Shown here piece after piece: positions 16,318 through 24,850 of a DNA stretch of 64,000 nt (within the stretch, counting starts at the first letter, position 1; every line of letters starts with the position of its first letter). The position numbers were made by a program, and so were the translations under genes. Location of the stretch: contig JAGDWH010000016.1 of NCBI GenBank assembly GCA_023269765.1, positions 10,760 through 74,759 on the forward strand, in the 5' to 3' direction. Origin of the DNA: Desulfurococcaceae archaeon. GTDB taxonomy: Archaea; Thermoproteota; Thermoprotei_A; Sulfolobales; Desulfurococcaceae. A model generated the notes under the pieces. That model had not been told where the DNA came from. It did not search any database and saw only the letters and a program-made list of their open reading frames with translations.

Positions 16318-17517
16318 ATGGCAGTTACTAAGGTCGTTGAAGTACCCGTAGTATCAGCCGAGATACCGATAGGCCCTCAACACCCAGCTCTTCACGAGCC
16401 CATAATGCTAAAGGTCTATGCAGACGGCGAAGAAGTTGTAAGAGCGGAGATAAATACGGGCTATAACCACAGAGGCATAGAAAAACTCTGCGAAAAGAAC
16501 ACGTATTATAGAGACGTTTTTATCGTAGGACGCGTTTGCGGCATTTGTAATGCCGTTCACGCGAACTGCTACGTGAGGGCACTAGAATATCTGCTCGGCA
16601 TAGAGCCGCCTAATAGAGCCAAGTACTTGCGGGTACTCGCAATGGAACTTGAAAGGCTTCACAGCCACATGCTCATAAACGCTGTAATGGCTGAAATAAT
16701 TGGGTTTGAAAACCTGTTCATGCAAATAATGCTAGATAGAGAAAAAGTAATGAAAGCTAAGGAGATACTAACTGGCAACAGGGTTCTTGCAGACTACATG
16801 ATGGTAGGTGGAGTACGTAGGGATATAGACGAGGTCAAGAGAGATAAACTGAGAGATCTTTTGCTCAAGCTAAGGCCCCGAGTCGAGTACTACAAGAAGG
16901 TCTTCGAAGAAGACGAGACAATCACCAAGAGGCTCGTAGACGTAGGCCGTATAAAGTATACTGATGCAACTAGTCACAGCTTAGTAGGACCCGTAGCCAG
17001 GGCCTCTGGCGTCAAAATAGACAGCAGGGCAAGTGATAAGTACGACGCATACGGCGAAACCCCCTTCAACGTTGTTGTAAGGTCGGAAGGAGACTCATGG
17101 GCTCGAATGATGGTTAGGTGGGATGAAGTACTAGAATCTATTAACATATCGCTCTACGTGCTCGAGAAGCTTCCGTCAGATGGCAACCCTGTTCCAGACG
17201 AGAGGAGGTTGCCGCGCGTAGTACCCCCGGGCGAGGCGTACGCCAGGGTTGAAGCGCAAAGAGGCGAGTTGACTTACTACGTCATGAGCGATGGCAAGAG
17301 CCAAATGCCCTACAGGGTAAAGATTCGCACGCCCAGCTTTAACAACATAATAAACTCCGCATTCATGTACCTTGGACATAGCCTAGCAGACGTCCCGGTA
17401 ATACTGACATCGCTAGATCCCTGTATCTCGTGCATGGAGAGAGTAACCGTAATAGACTTGGAGAAGAAACTGAGCTACAAGCTCACGTTCAAGGAACTGG
17501 CTGGTGGTAAGGCTTGA
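16318..17517 (+). CDS. mbhL: Membrane-bound [NiFe] hydrogenase large subunit MbhL (NuoD-like)
   Basis: 399 residues, the catalytic subunit. All four nickel-ligand cysteines are present: CGIC at residues 74-77 and DPCISC at 369-372. IGPQHPALHEP, NTGYNHRGIEK, ERLHSHM and the C-terminal LDPCISCMER are typical of group 4 hydrogenases. Intact Ni ligands separate it from complex I NuoD and favour a hydrogenase over a sulfur-reducing paralogue. ATG 16318 is used (the frame opens nine bases earlier). It overlaps mbhN by 4 bp. Confidence 0.94.
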   Translation: MAVTKVVEVPVVSAEIPIGPQHPALHEPIMLKVYADGEEVVRAEINTGYNHRGIEKLCEKNTYYRDVFIVGRVCGICNAVHANCYVRALEYLLGIEPPNRAKYLRVLAMELERLHSHMLINAVMAEIIGFENLFMQIMLDREKVMKAKEILTGNRVLADYMMVGGVRRDIDEVKRDKLRDLLLKLRPRVEYYKKVFEEDETITKRLVDVGRIKYTDATSHSLVGPVARASGVKIDSRASDKYDAYGETPFNVVVRSEGDSWARMMVRWDEVLESINISLYVLEKLPSDGNPVPDERRLPRVVPPGEAYARVEAQRGELTYYVMSDGKSQMPYRVKIRTPSFNNIINSAFMYLGHSLADVPVILTSLDPCISCMERVTVIDLEKKLSYKLTFKELAGGKA

Positions 17518-17909
17518 GAAGGCCTAGGCTGCTCGGTTTGGCGTTGAGAAACTTGTTTGCAAAGCCGGCAACCGTGCAATTTCCCCGCGAAAAAACGGCG
17601 ATTGAAGAGGACTCAAGGGGCGTGCAATTCGCAGACTTAAAGAAGTGTACCGGTTGCTCTCTCTGCGCTCTCGAGTGCCCAGCTGACGCCATAAAAATGG
17701 TTCCAATACCTCAAGGCTACGAAGTACCCAGCATTAATCCTCGTAAAGTATACCCGCTAATAGACTACTCAAAGTGCGTGTATTGCTATAGGTGTGTTAA
17801 GATATGCCCGTTTAACGCCTATATAACGACTAGCAAGTTTGATATAGCTGGAGGCACCAAACCCGACTCGGCAGAATACTCGCTTAGCACGTTGAAAAAG
17901 GTGTCGTGA
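17514..17909 (+). CDS. mbhN: Membrane-bound hydrogenase ferredoxin-type subunit MbhN (NuoI-like)
   Basis: 131 residues with two [4Fe-4S] motifs: CTGCSLCALECP (Cys45, 48, 51, 55) and CVYCYRCVKICP (Cys88, 91, 94, 98). It is the expected entry point for electrons from reduced ferredoxin, for example from the Por complex encoded at 38.7-41.7 kb. TTG start overlaps the mbhL stop; its own stop overlaps the next gene. In Pyrococcus mbhN is the last gene of the operon; here it follows mbhL directly. Confidence 0.93.
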   Translation: MRRPRLLGLALRNLFAKPATVQFPREKTAIEEDSRGVQFADLKKCTGCSLCALECPADAIKMVPIPQGYEVPSINPRKVYPLIDYSKCVYCYRCVKICPFNAYITTSKFDIAGGTKPDSAEYSLSTLKKVS

Positions 17910-18181
17910 ACGTGATTACAGAAATAATGCTGATCACGATAGCAGCTTACTTGATATCAATAACACTGCTCACCTGGATAGCGCTAAAGGGTCCTACAAT
18001 AGGAGACCAGGTCTTAGCTATTGATACTATAACGTACATTACTGTTGTACTGTTTGTATTATTCTCAATGTACTTGAAAGAACCTCTTCTAGTAGTAGCT
18101 GCGATACCACTGGCTCTGTGGGTTTATGCGCTGGACATATACGTTGCCAAGTACCTTGAGCGGGGTGATATGGGTGCTTAG
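17906..18181 (+). CDS. mbhB: Mrp-antiporter-like subunit MbhB (MrpF)
   Basis: 91 residues, three hydrophobic segments (about 5-27, 38-57, 62-80) with GPTIGDQVLAIDTIT, the MrpF/MnhF signature (GPTxxDRVLAxDxxT). It belongs to the Na+/H+-translocating half of the complex. GTG start overlaps mbhN by 4 bp. Confidence 0.9.
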   Translation: MNVITEIMLITIAAYLISITLLTWIALKGPTIGDQVLAIDTITYITVVLFVLFSMYLKEPLLVVAAIPLALWVYALDIYVAKYLERGDMGA

Positions 18182-18548
18182 TGCTTTGGTAACGATACTG
18201 CGAGTTATAGGATCTGCTCTGCTAATTCTAGGGGCGTTCGCGAGCGTGGTGTCTGCTATAGGCTTTCACAGATTCAAAAACTTCTACTTGAGACTGCACG
18301 CGGCAACCGTTGGAACAATATGGGGGGCTGTTTACCCCCTAGTAGGCGCCTCGCTCATTGCAATAACTCTTGAGGACCTCGGAGCGCAGAGGTGGTTCAT
18401 TGCAGGCGCGAGCTTCGTTGCAGCACTAATAATACTGATCCTAGCTCCAGCGGGTTCGCACGCGCTTGCACGAGGAGTTCACAAGGCTAAAGTAGCGCGC
18501 GTGCAACCATGCTTAGCCGATAAGCTAGACCCGGAGTTATGTGGGTGA
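18174..18548 (+). CDS. mbhC: Mrp-antiporter-like subunit MbhC (MrpG)
   Basis: 124 residues; three membrane segments with ASVVSAIGFHRFKNFYLRLHAATVGTIWG, the MrpG/MnhG signature (GxxRFxDxYxRLHAAT). GTG 18174 is chosen: it overlaps the end of mbhB by 8 bp, whereas the longer frame from 18126 adds a non-family N-terminus. The hydrophilic C-terminus ends DKLDPELCG. Confidence 0.88.
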   Translation: MLSALVTILRVIGSALLILGAFASVVSAIGFHRFKNFYLRLHAATVGTIWGAVYPLVGASLIAITLEDLGAQRWFIAGASFVAALIILILAPAGSHALARGVHKAKVARVQPCLADKLDPELCG

Positions 18549-18817
18549 CCGCGGTGATTTCAGGCGAAACCCTAGTCTACTTAGCGATGGCCTTAGCAAG
18601 CGTGCTCTCAACCATAGCTACTTACATGGCAGTCAAGGAGAGAGACCTGATTAGAGCAGTAGTATACAGCGCTTTGCAGAGCGGTTTTTACTCCATACTC
18701 TACTACCTGCTTGCGGCACCCGACATAGTATTGGTTTACATACCGGTTGCGGTAGGCCTTGTTCCTGGAGTTCTCATAGTACTTATTAGTAAGACTGAGA
18801 GGTGGGAGAAGGAATGA
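18539..18817 (+). CDS. mbhD: Hydrogenase subunit MbhD (DUF4040, MrpA/B-like fragment)
   Basis: 92 residues, three hydrophobic helices. AVKERDLIRAVVYSALQSGFYSILYYLLAAPDIV resembles the DUF4040/MbhD family, which corresponds to a piece of MrpA. It overlaps mbhC by 10 bp and shares an ATGA with the next gene. Confidence 0.85.
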   Translation: MWVTAVISGETLVYLAMALASVLSTIATYMAVKERDLIRAVVYSALQSGFYSILYYLLAAPDIVLVYIPVAVGLVPGVLIVLISKTERWEKE

Positions 18818-19596
18818 GGTCCATTGAGCTCGTAGTAATAACTGTAGTAGTACTCGCACTAGCACTATTAATTGCCGTAGCTTACGAGAACATAATTCCG
18901 AGCACGGCAGTCAGGAAGGTTGCAGAGTTCTACCTCTATGCAGCCTACAACCCCTTTGACCTCAGAGAATATACTGCAATGTCGCCAGAAGCCGTCACAT
19001 CAATAGTGTGGGACTTCAGAGGGCTAGATACGCTATTCGAGACAGCCGTGTTCTTCCTAGCCTTGATAGCAGGCATGGCGCTAGCTCGCGGTCTCTACAG
19101 AGAAACTCCACAGTTTAAGAGCGAGGGGCTTTCACTTATAGTAAAGTCCGTTACTAAAATAACGGCCCCCGTTATAATTGCCGTAGGGGTTTCTATAGGA
19201 CTCCATGGACACCTAACTCCTGGTGGAGGCTTCCAGGGTGGATCTGTAATAGCTGTTGCGCCCATGATCTTCATTGTAATATTTTCGGTGTACTTCGTGC
19301 TTGAGCGCGGAGTTGCACCGTCGAAAATGCTCGTCTTGAGAAGCTTAGGTTTAGCTGGTATAGGCCTTACTAGCGTAGTGCTCTTCATGATAGCACTACT
19401 ACGAGGCAGTTTTGCCTACGTTTTTCAAAACATGATTAAGCCGGGTGCATCTATTAGCATGCCCGCTGAGATAAGTGGCGCCTTGATTAGCGGCACGCTC
19501 TGGTTTTTCAATTTCTTTGAAATGCTGGCCGTTGCAGCCGGGTTCTCCATGGCCTTTGTAGTTGTCGTATTAATGAGATTTGGCAAAGGTGAATAA
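18814..19596 (+). CDS. mbhEF: Fused MbhE-MbhF subunit (MrpA C-terminal piece plus MrpB)
   Basis: 260 residues. The first third (SIVWDFRGLDTLFETAVFFLALIAGMAL) is the MbhE/MrpA-tail signature. The remainder (HGHLTPGGGFQGGSVIAVAP with four membrane helices) is MbhF/MrpB. In Pyrococcus these are two genes, mbhE and mbhF; here they are one continuous frame. ATG 18814 overlaps the mbhD stop by 4 bp. Confidence 0.88.
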   Translation: MRSIELVVITVVVLALALLIAVAYENIIPSTAVRKVAEFYLYAAYNPFDLREYTAMSPEAVTSIVWDFRGLDTLFETAVFFLALIAGMALARGLYRETPQFKSEGLSLIVKSVTKITAPVIIAVGVSIGLHGHLTPGGGFQGGSVIAVAPMIFIVIFSVYFVLERGVAPSKMLVLRSLGLAGIGLTSVVLFMIALLRGSFAYVFQNMIKPGASISMPAEISGALISGTLWFFNFFEMLAVAAGFSMAFVVVVLMRFGKGE

Positions 19597-19598
19597 TT

Positions 19599-19997
19599 GT
19601 GGAATTCCTAAATACTTACTTACTATCAATAGTTCTCGCGGCCCTCTTCGCGAATATAGCTATAGCACTTTATGGCGTCTTCTTCAAGCCGCACTACATC
19701 AAGAAATTGATTGCCTTAACAATATTCTCTGACACAGCAAATACTTTCGCGATATATCTGGGCTACAGGAGGTGGACGGCGCTCGGGTCCCCAAGAGTGC
19801 CTGTTCTTGTGGAGCTAGAGAAAGACGCGATTAGGGAGTTTACAGCAAGAGCCGTAGACCCGCTACCTCAAGCACTCGTATTGACAGCAATAGTCATAGG
19901 CCTCGCTGTTGTTCTATTCTTGGTATTCCTGGGATACGTACTTTATGGACACTACAAAACGCTTGACATGAGGGAAATAAAGAAGCTTAGAGGCTGA
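19599..19997 (+). CDS. mbhG: Mrp-antiporter-like subunit MbhG (MrpC)
   Basis: 132 residues with three membrane helices. VDPLPQALVLTAIVIGLAVV is the MrpC/NuoK-like signature (DPLPQALVLTAIVI). A hydrophilic insertion (about residues 60-85) separates helix 2 from helix 3. GTG start two bases after mbhEF; the stop overlaps mbhA. Confidence 0.92.
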   Translation: MEFLNTYLLSIVLAALFANIAIALYGVFFKPHYIKKLIALTIFSDTANTFAIYLGYRRWTALGSPRVPVLVELEKDAIREFTARAVDPLPQALVLTAIVIGLAVVLFLVFLGYVLYGHYKTLDMREIKKLRG

Positions 19998-20509
19998 TGT
20001 ACTTGAAGAGTTTAACGAGCTTTTTCTTAGTGGCGGTCTTCGTCTTCATCATGTACATAGTTTATACTGGGAGCATCTCGACATACGACCTAGTAACGGG
20101 CGCTCTTGCCGGAATAGTCGTAGCGGCGCTATTTTCAGGTATTACAATTAAAAACCCAGCTAAGGTGCTAAACCCCATAAGGTGGTTTTACGCAACGGCA
20201 TATGCAGTTAAGTACTTCTTTTACTACGAGACAATGGCGCACGTTGACGTGATTAAGAGGATACTCCACCCAAAGGTACCCGTAATGCCGGCTATAGTTG
20301 AAGCACCATACACAGTTACATCAGATTACGCCATTACGGCAGTGGCATGCAGCATCACCAACACTCCCGGAACAGTGGTTGTCGAAGTAGACGAGAAGAG
20401 AAAGGTTTTTTACATTCACTGGATCTACGCGGTTACACTGGAACCCATGGAGGCTAAGAAGCACATATTCGAGGACTTCGAGAAGTACGCGAAGAAAATA
20501 TTCGACTAG
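19997..20509 (+). CDS. mbhA: Mrp-antiporter-like subunit MbhA (MrpE)
   Basis: 170 residues. Two or three N-terminal membrane helices, then a cytoplasmic domain with the MrpE core ACSITNTPGTVVVEVDEKRKVFYIHWIYA. In Pyrococcus this gene starts the operon; here it is tenth. It overlaps mbhG by one base and is followed by mbhH. Confidence 0.9.
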   Translation: MYLKSLTSFFLVAVFVFIMYIVYTGSISTYDLVTGALAGIVVAALFSGITIKNPAKVLNPIRWFYATAYAVKYFFYYETMAHVDVIKRILHPKVPVMPAIVEAPYTVTSDYAITAVACSITNTPGTVVVEVDEKRKVFYIHWIYAVTLEPMEAKKHIFEDFEKYAKKIFD

Positions 20510-20518
20510 GTGGAGAAC

Positions 20519-22114
20519 ATGGAGCTTAAAATACTAACCCTGAATGCTATTGGAGCGCTAACCCCTGTGCTCGCCCTCATAGCATTCTTAGTACCTCTCG
20601 TTTCGAAATTTGCGAGAAATAGCAAGGCAGCACCCTTCTTAATGGCGCTTGCAGGAAGCCTCTACGCGGCTTTTTCCTCGACGCTGGCATTCTACTACCT
20701 CATAGCAGTTGAAAGCAAGCCGCTAGTGTACCTCTATGGTGGGTGGCCACCACACTTCGGCATAGTCTATGAAATAGACGCCTTTAACGCCGTAATAGGC
20801 CTCCTCACATCGTTTATCATGGTATCAATTGTGCTTTACTCACACTGGTATAACCATCACTTGGATGACCCTTCATGGTACTACACAATGCTTGTAGGAC
20901 TTGAAGCAGGGCTTCTAGGCTGCATTTACACGGGCGATGCCTTTAACTTATTCGTAATGATAGAAGTCCTCAGCATCTCGGCTTACGGGCTCGTTGCATA
21001 CCACCGTGATAAATCAGAGGCCGTTGAAGCAGCAGCCAAGTACGCGTTAATTGGTGCGGTGGCCACAGTCTTCTACTTTATAGGAGTAATCTTGCTTTAT
21101 GCAGGCTTTGGAACAGTCAACATGGCACTACTCTCAGAGCTCTCGAGAGCCAAGACCGCTCTAGATCTCAGGTACGTTAGCTTACTAGCACTCTCTCTTT
21201 CCCTCTGGGTTTTCACGTACAAGTCGGCATTAGTCCCTAACCACTTCTGGCTTCCAGATGCGCACCCCGAAGCGCCCACGCCGATATCGGCGGCACTCTC
21301 AGGACTGGTAGTTAATGTTGGTGTTTATGCGTCTGCAAGATTTCTCTACACGCTATTTACGAGTAATAGCATAGCCTCAGGCTACCGCGAAACGGTGCTG
21401 GCCGCTCTATTCGCTCTTGGAGCAGTTAGTGGCGTAGTTGGGGCGCTAATGATGATGGCACAAAAAGACATCAAAAGGCTACTCGCGTACAGCACTATAA
21501 GCCACATGGGCATAGCATACATGGGGATATCTGCAGGATTCCTAGTGGGCAGTCTTGAGTCAATAAAGCTCGCCATTACGGGAGCGGTAGTGCATATCGT
21601 AGCTCACAGCATCGCCAAAGCAACTCTCTTCATGATTAGCGGAGTCTTCATAGATGCCTCGAATTCGAGGGATCTTGATTTAATGCGTGGTGTGGGCAGG
21701 CAGTACCCCCTGACAGCGGCTTCTCTTATAATCTGCTTCCTCAGTCTCGCAGGCTTCGTGCCATTCCTAGGCTTCTACTCCAAGCTACTGATAGCGCTCG
21801 GATACGTCAATGCAGGCTTTGTACTAGGCCCAGCGCTCATCATAGTTATATCAGCATTATCACTCTTAGGGTACATGAAGGTGATATCGTCTACGGTATT
21901 CGGTATAGGGGGTCCCTACAGAAATATCGAAGGTAGGTGGGTAGAAATAATGTTATTCGCTATGGCGACTTCTCTACTAGTACTTGGCGTATTTATGTGG
22001 TACTTAACCCCCTTCTTTGAAAAAGCCTCTATAAGCTTGGTAGTAGGCGTCGGTGATTACGTAGAAGCAGCGCTTAGAGAAATACCACCAGAACTAAGGA
22101 GGTGGTTGCCGTGA
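20519..22114 (+). CDS. mbhH: Proton/sodium-pumping antiporter-like subunit MbhH (MrpD/NuoN-like)
   Basis: 531 residues, about 14 membrane helices. NLFVMIEVLSISAYGLVAY (essential Glu region), KSALVPNHFWLPDAHPEAPTPISAALSGLVV, MMAQKDIKRLLAYSTISHMG and AHSIAKATLFMISG are the conserved antiporter motifs. The window holds a single MrpD-like gene, which fits Mbh; sulfane reductase (Mbs/Mbx) operons carry two. ATG 20519 is preferred to GTG 20510. Confidence 0.93.
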   Translation: MELKILTLNAIGALTPVLALIAFLVPLVSKFARNSKAAPFLMALAGSLYAAFSSTLAFYYLIAVESKPLVYLYGGWPPHFGIVYEIDAFNAVIGLLTSFIMVSIVLYSHWYNHHLDDPSWYYTMLVGLEAGLLGCIYTGDAFNLFVMIEVLSISAYGLVAYHRDKSEAVEAAAKYALIGAVATVFYFIGVILLYAGFGTVNMALLSELSRAKTALDLRYVSLLALSLSLWVFTYKSALVPNHFWLPDAHPEAPTPISAALSGLVVNVGVYASARFLYTLFTSNSIASGYRETVLAALFALGAVSGVVGALMMMAQKDIKRLLAYSTISHMGIAYMGISAGFLVGSLESIKLAITGAVVHIVAHSIAKATLFMISGVFIDASNSRDLDLMRGVGRQYPLTAASLIICFLSLAGFVPFLGFYSKLLIALGYVNAGFVLGPALIIVISALSLLGYMKVISSTVFGIGGPYRNIEGRWVEIMLFAMATSLLVLGVFMWYLTPFFEKASISLVVGVGDYVEAALREIPPELRRWLP

Positions 22115-22464
22115 AAGTGAGCCCGTATCAAGCCGTATCAATTTCAGCAGCCCTTTTAGGCTTGGTTCTCCTAGTTGCAGCAGTGCTCTACTATGTGTTC
22201 AAGTCTAAGCGGTCCAGGGAAACGCCGGTTTACTTGTCTGGCGAGGGAGAAGACGTTGTTTCTATGATAGTGCCGAGTGTTGCATCGCTGTATTGGGGAT
22301 TTATGAAAAGATTTGCAAAATCGCTATACAAAGCCCTGATCGAAAAAGTGCACACAGGTAGCCTCCACGATTGGTACAAGTTCATTTCATCATGGTTTGG
22401 AGCGCTTTTACTAATATCCATACTCGTGTATCTCATATACGCGTTACCTGCTTTACTTAGGTGA
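22111..22464 (+). CDS. mbhI: Hydrogenase membrane subunit MbhI
   Basis: 117 residues with a membrane helix at each end (about 8-28 and 95-113) and a hydrophilic middle (FMKRFAKSLYKALIEKVHTGSLHDWYKFISSW). In Mbh the MbhI lateral helix links the MrpD-like subunit to the hydrogenase module; WYKFISSW resembles the end of MbhI/NuoL tails. GTG 22111 follows the Shine-Dalgarno run AGGAGGTGG (22097-22105) and overlaps mbhH by 4 bp. Confidence 0.8.
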   Translation: MKVSPYQAVSISAALLGLVLLVAAVLYYVFKSKRSRETPVYLSGEGEDVVSMIVPSVASLYWGFMKRFAKSLYKALIEKVHTGSLHDWYKFISSWFGALLLISILVYLIYALPALLR

Positions 22465-22471
22465 GTAGTTC

Positions 22472-23458
22472 ATGATCGACTTGGTTAAAGCCATAATAAG
22501 CGCCCTACTCTTCCCAGGGCTTCTCTTCATCACAGCACTAGCGCTCTTCACTCAATATCTCGTTAGAAAGCTAAGTGCGAGGTATCAGCGGAGAATGGGC
22601 CCAAGCTACGTTGGGCCTTTTGGCTTACTACAAACTTTCTACGACTTTTGGAAGCTCCTGAGAGTTAAGGAAGTTGTTATAACCAAGTACAGCATGGTTA
22701 GAGCCTCAGAGCTGCTGCTACTGATTGGGCTATCATCAGCTGTAGCATCACTAGTTTTCCTGCCTTTGAGTCCACTTAATATTAGATCGGAGTTTGACGT
22801 CTTGGTGTTCTTTTACTTGGCAAGCGTTATGCCACTCGCAATGCTAATAATGGCCTCACTAGCAATGCCAGGTCCTTACACTAGCTTAGGGGTTTCAAGG
22901 CTTCTCTCAATGGCCACTATTAGCGAGCCAGCGTTTTTTGCAAGCATACTAGTGCCCGTTTACTTAGCCACGAGAAGCGGCCCGAGGCTTTTTATGAGCA
23001 TAGCAGAATCGTCTGCTATGGTGCCGGAGCTCTGGTCTAACCCAGTGACAGCTGTAATCATGGCGTTGTGCTTTGTAGCGTACATTGTAAGCCTACAAGC
23101 CAGGGCTTTGTACCAGCCTTTTAACATTCCAGAAGCAGAGCAGGAAATCATAGCTGGTTTTGAAACAGAGTTCTCGGGGCCCCTGCTAGCGCTTGCAAGA
23201 CTGCTTCACGACGTTGACCTCTCAATTTCACTGCTACTCGGTGTCTATGTATTTCTGGGCGGTCCACTACCATTTAGGCACTTGTCGCCATTAGGCGTAG
23301 TGATGCTAACAGTAAAGTACTTAGTGCTTGTCGCTATTGTAGCTTACATTAAGAATGTTATGGGCCGCTATAGAATTGAACAAGGCCTAGTACAGGCATT
23401 TAAGTATAGTTTAGTGCCAGCCGCTCTTGCAGTAGTATTGGCGATGCTCTTACCTTAA
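22472..23458 (+). CDS. mbhM: Membrane-bound hydrogenase subunit MbhM (NuoH-like)
   Basis: 328 residues, about eight helices. RKLSARYQRRMGPSYVGPFGLLQTFYDFWKLL and LYQPFNIPEAEQEIIAGFETEFSGPLLALARLLHD are the two NuoH quinone-site/loop signatures as kept in energy-converting hydrogenases. It anchors the hydrogenase arm to the membrane. Last gene of the operon; a 114-bp gap follows before the convergent pilus cluster, with no further gene visible in it. Confidence 0.93.
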   Translation: MIDLVKAIISALLFPGLLFITALALFTQYLVRKLSARYQRRMGPSYVGPFGLLQTFYDFWKLLRVKEVVITKYSMVRASELLLLIGLSSAVASLVFLPLSPLNIRSEFDVLVFFYLASVMPLAMLIMASLAMPGPYTSLGVSRLLSMATISEPAFFASILVPVYLATRSGPRLFMSIAESSAMVPELWSNPVTAVIMALCFVAYIVSLQARALYQPFNIPEAEQEIIAGFETEFSGPLLALARLLHDVDLSISLLLGVYVFLGGPLPFRHLSPLGVVMLTVKYLVLVAIVAYIKNVMGRYRIEQGLVQAFKYSLVPAALAVVLAMLLP

Positions 23459-23572
23459 TAGTTCAGTTCTTGAAGGACTATATCGGCCTGGAGTAATAAA
23501 CTGTCACGTCTGGCGTTAAAGCGGCGTGCCTTTGGGTAATACGCGGCACTTAGATGTCCTTGTTTTGCATCT

Positions 23573-24850
23573 TTAGAGCAGTAACATGTGTTGCAGAATA
23601 AGCGCCATGATTGCTAGGACTATTGAGGTCTTCGAAGTTACGAATCCTTGATCTCTCGTTACTACTGCTGGTATTGACGCTACTATTGTACCAGCATAGC
23701 CGTATGAAGCTATCACGTGCTTACTTAACTGCGGTATTACTGGTGTTTGATACATCATGTAGTAGCTTATGGCGGCTATGAGCATAACTAGGGCAGAGTA
23801 TACCAGGAAGTAGCGGGCTCTTTCTCTAACTTGCTTTCTAATTGCACGGACTTCATCAACGTACGACACTATGTGCGCAACGTAAGAATTGCCGATCGAA
23901 CTACAATTCAGAGTTGAAAGGGCGGATGTAAAAATCCTCTCAGCAAGGCCTTTAATGGCGGCTTTAAGCACGCCCTCGGGCACAGCGCCTTGTAGCAAGC
24001 TAAACCACACAAGCCTATACTCAACAAGATTCGTTGACTCTAGAGAACCTATGAAAGCACTGCTGTAAGAGTCTCCCATTAGAACCCGCGAGTAAGTCTC
24101 GTAGAGTATTCTAGTTGACTCCTCCTCTAAGAGCCTTGCAAGCCTATAAGCCTTAGACGCGTGTATGTGGAAGATTACTAGCATCGCAATTGAAACAATT
24201 GAAGCGTAGTAGTTAATTATTGAGAAGAGGCTTGCGACAAAGAACAAGGCGTCAAGAAGAATCGTGGTCGTAGAAATGGCGTAGTAAAGCTTTTTCACTA
24301 TTTCGAGAGAGAAGAAGTAACCCACGAAGCCTATAAAGTATATGAGTAAGCCCCCTACAACTTGCGTATACGCCCCTATTGGTAAAGCGGCGATGAAAAG
24401 TACACCAAAAACAGCCACGAGCAGTGCTTCGTAAAGCGTCTCCAGCAATCTCAAGGTTTCGTTTATCTTAGTCTTGTACTTTGCGAGTTCTTGCTTTAAG
24501 GCAGACTCAACATAAATTCTCGTATCACCGCTAGTAACAAGGACGCTACTGTAACCTCTCAAAAATGAGGAGAGATCAGAATATTTAACGAATTCTGCGA
24601 GTTTTCTAAGAGCTATGTGCGGATCCCCTAGGGATCGTTCAAGGACTAGGTAGCTGCTTGCTAGAACGCTGTAGCATTCTCCGAGATGTAATTCCCTGTT
24701 GTCAAGGCTTTCAAATAGGTTGTATATTTTTAAGCCACTTGCCTCAAAACCAGCCAAGTATACGAGGAAATCGAGGTAGTGGTTCTCGAGGCATTTATCG
24801 GATTTCCTGCTGCTACTGAATATAAATTGGAGTGGCTTTAGCGCCCTCAA
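23573..24850 (-). CDS. Type IV pilus/archaellum-type assembly platform protein (FlaJ/TadC-like)
   Basis: 425 residues with clusters of hydrophobic helices at about 135-180, 190-225, 345-375 and 405-425, separated by charged cytoplasmic segments, which is the layout of archaeal FlaJ/PilC-type membrane platforms. The call rests mainly on its overlap (38 bp) with the secretion ATPase gene and on the prepilin gene upstream. TTG start 24850. Sequence divergence makes the exact subfamily unclear. Confidence 0.7.
   Translation of the reverse strand: MRALKPLQFIFSSSRKSDKCLENHYLDFLVYLAGFEASGLKIYNLFESLDNRELHLGECYSVLASSYLVLERSLGDPHIALRKLAEFVKYSDLSSFLRGYSSVLVTSGDTRIYVESALKQELAKYKTKINETLRLLETLYEALLVAVFGVLFIAALPIGAYTQVVGGLLIYFIGFVGYFFSLEIVKKLYYAISTTTILLDALFFVASLFSIINYYASIVSIAMLVIFHIHASKAYRLARLLEEESTRILYETYSRVLMGDSYSSAFIGSLESTNLVEYRLVWFSLLQGAVPEGVLKAAIKGLAERIFTSALSTLNCSSIGNSYVAHIVSYVDEVRAIRKQVRERARYFLVYSALVMLIAAISYYMMYQTPVIPQLSKHVIASYGYAGTIVASIPAVVTRDQGFVTSKTSIVLAIMALILQHMLLL

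Noticed and set aside
16318..17517. Sulfane reductase (Mbs/Mbx) or complex I NuoD instead of hydrogenase
   Set aside because: All four nickel-ligand cysteines are present and the operon has one MrpD-like gene, which fits a hydrogen-evolving Mbh.
23459..23572. GC-rich partial stem (GCGGCGTGCC ... GCGGCA) after mbhM as a structured RNA
   Set aside because: The arms do not pair well and no box or promoter accompanies them; it is probably only the space between convergent operons.
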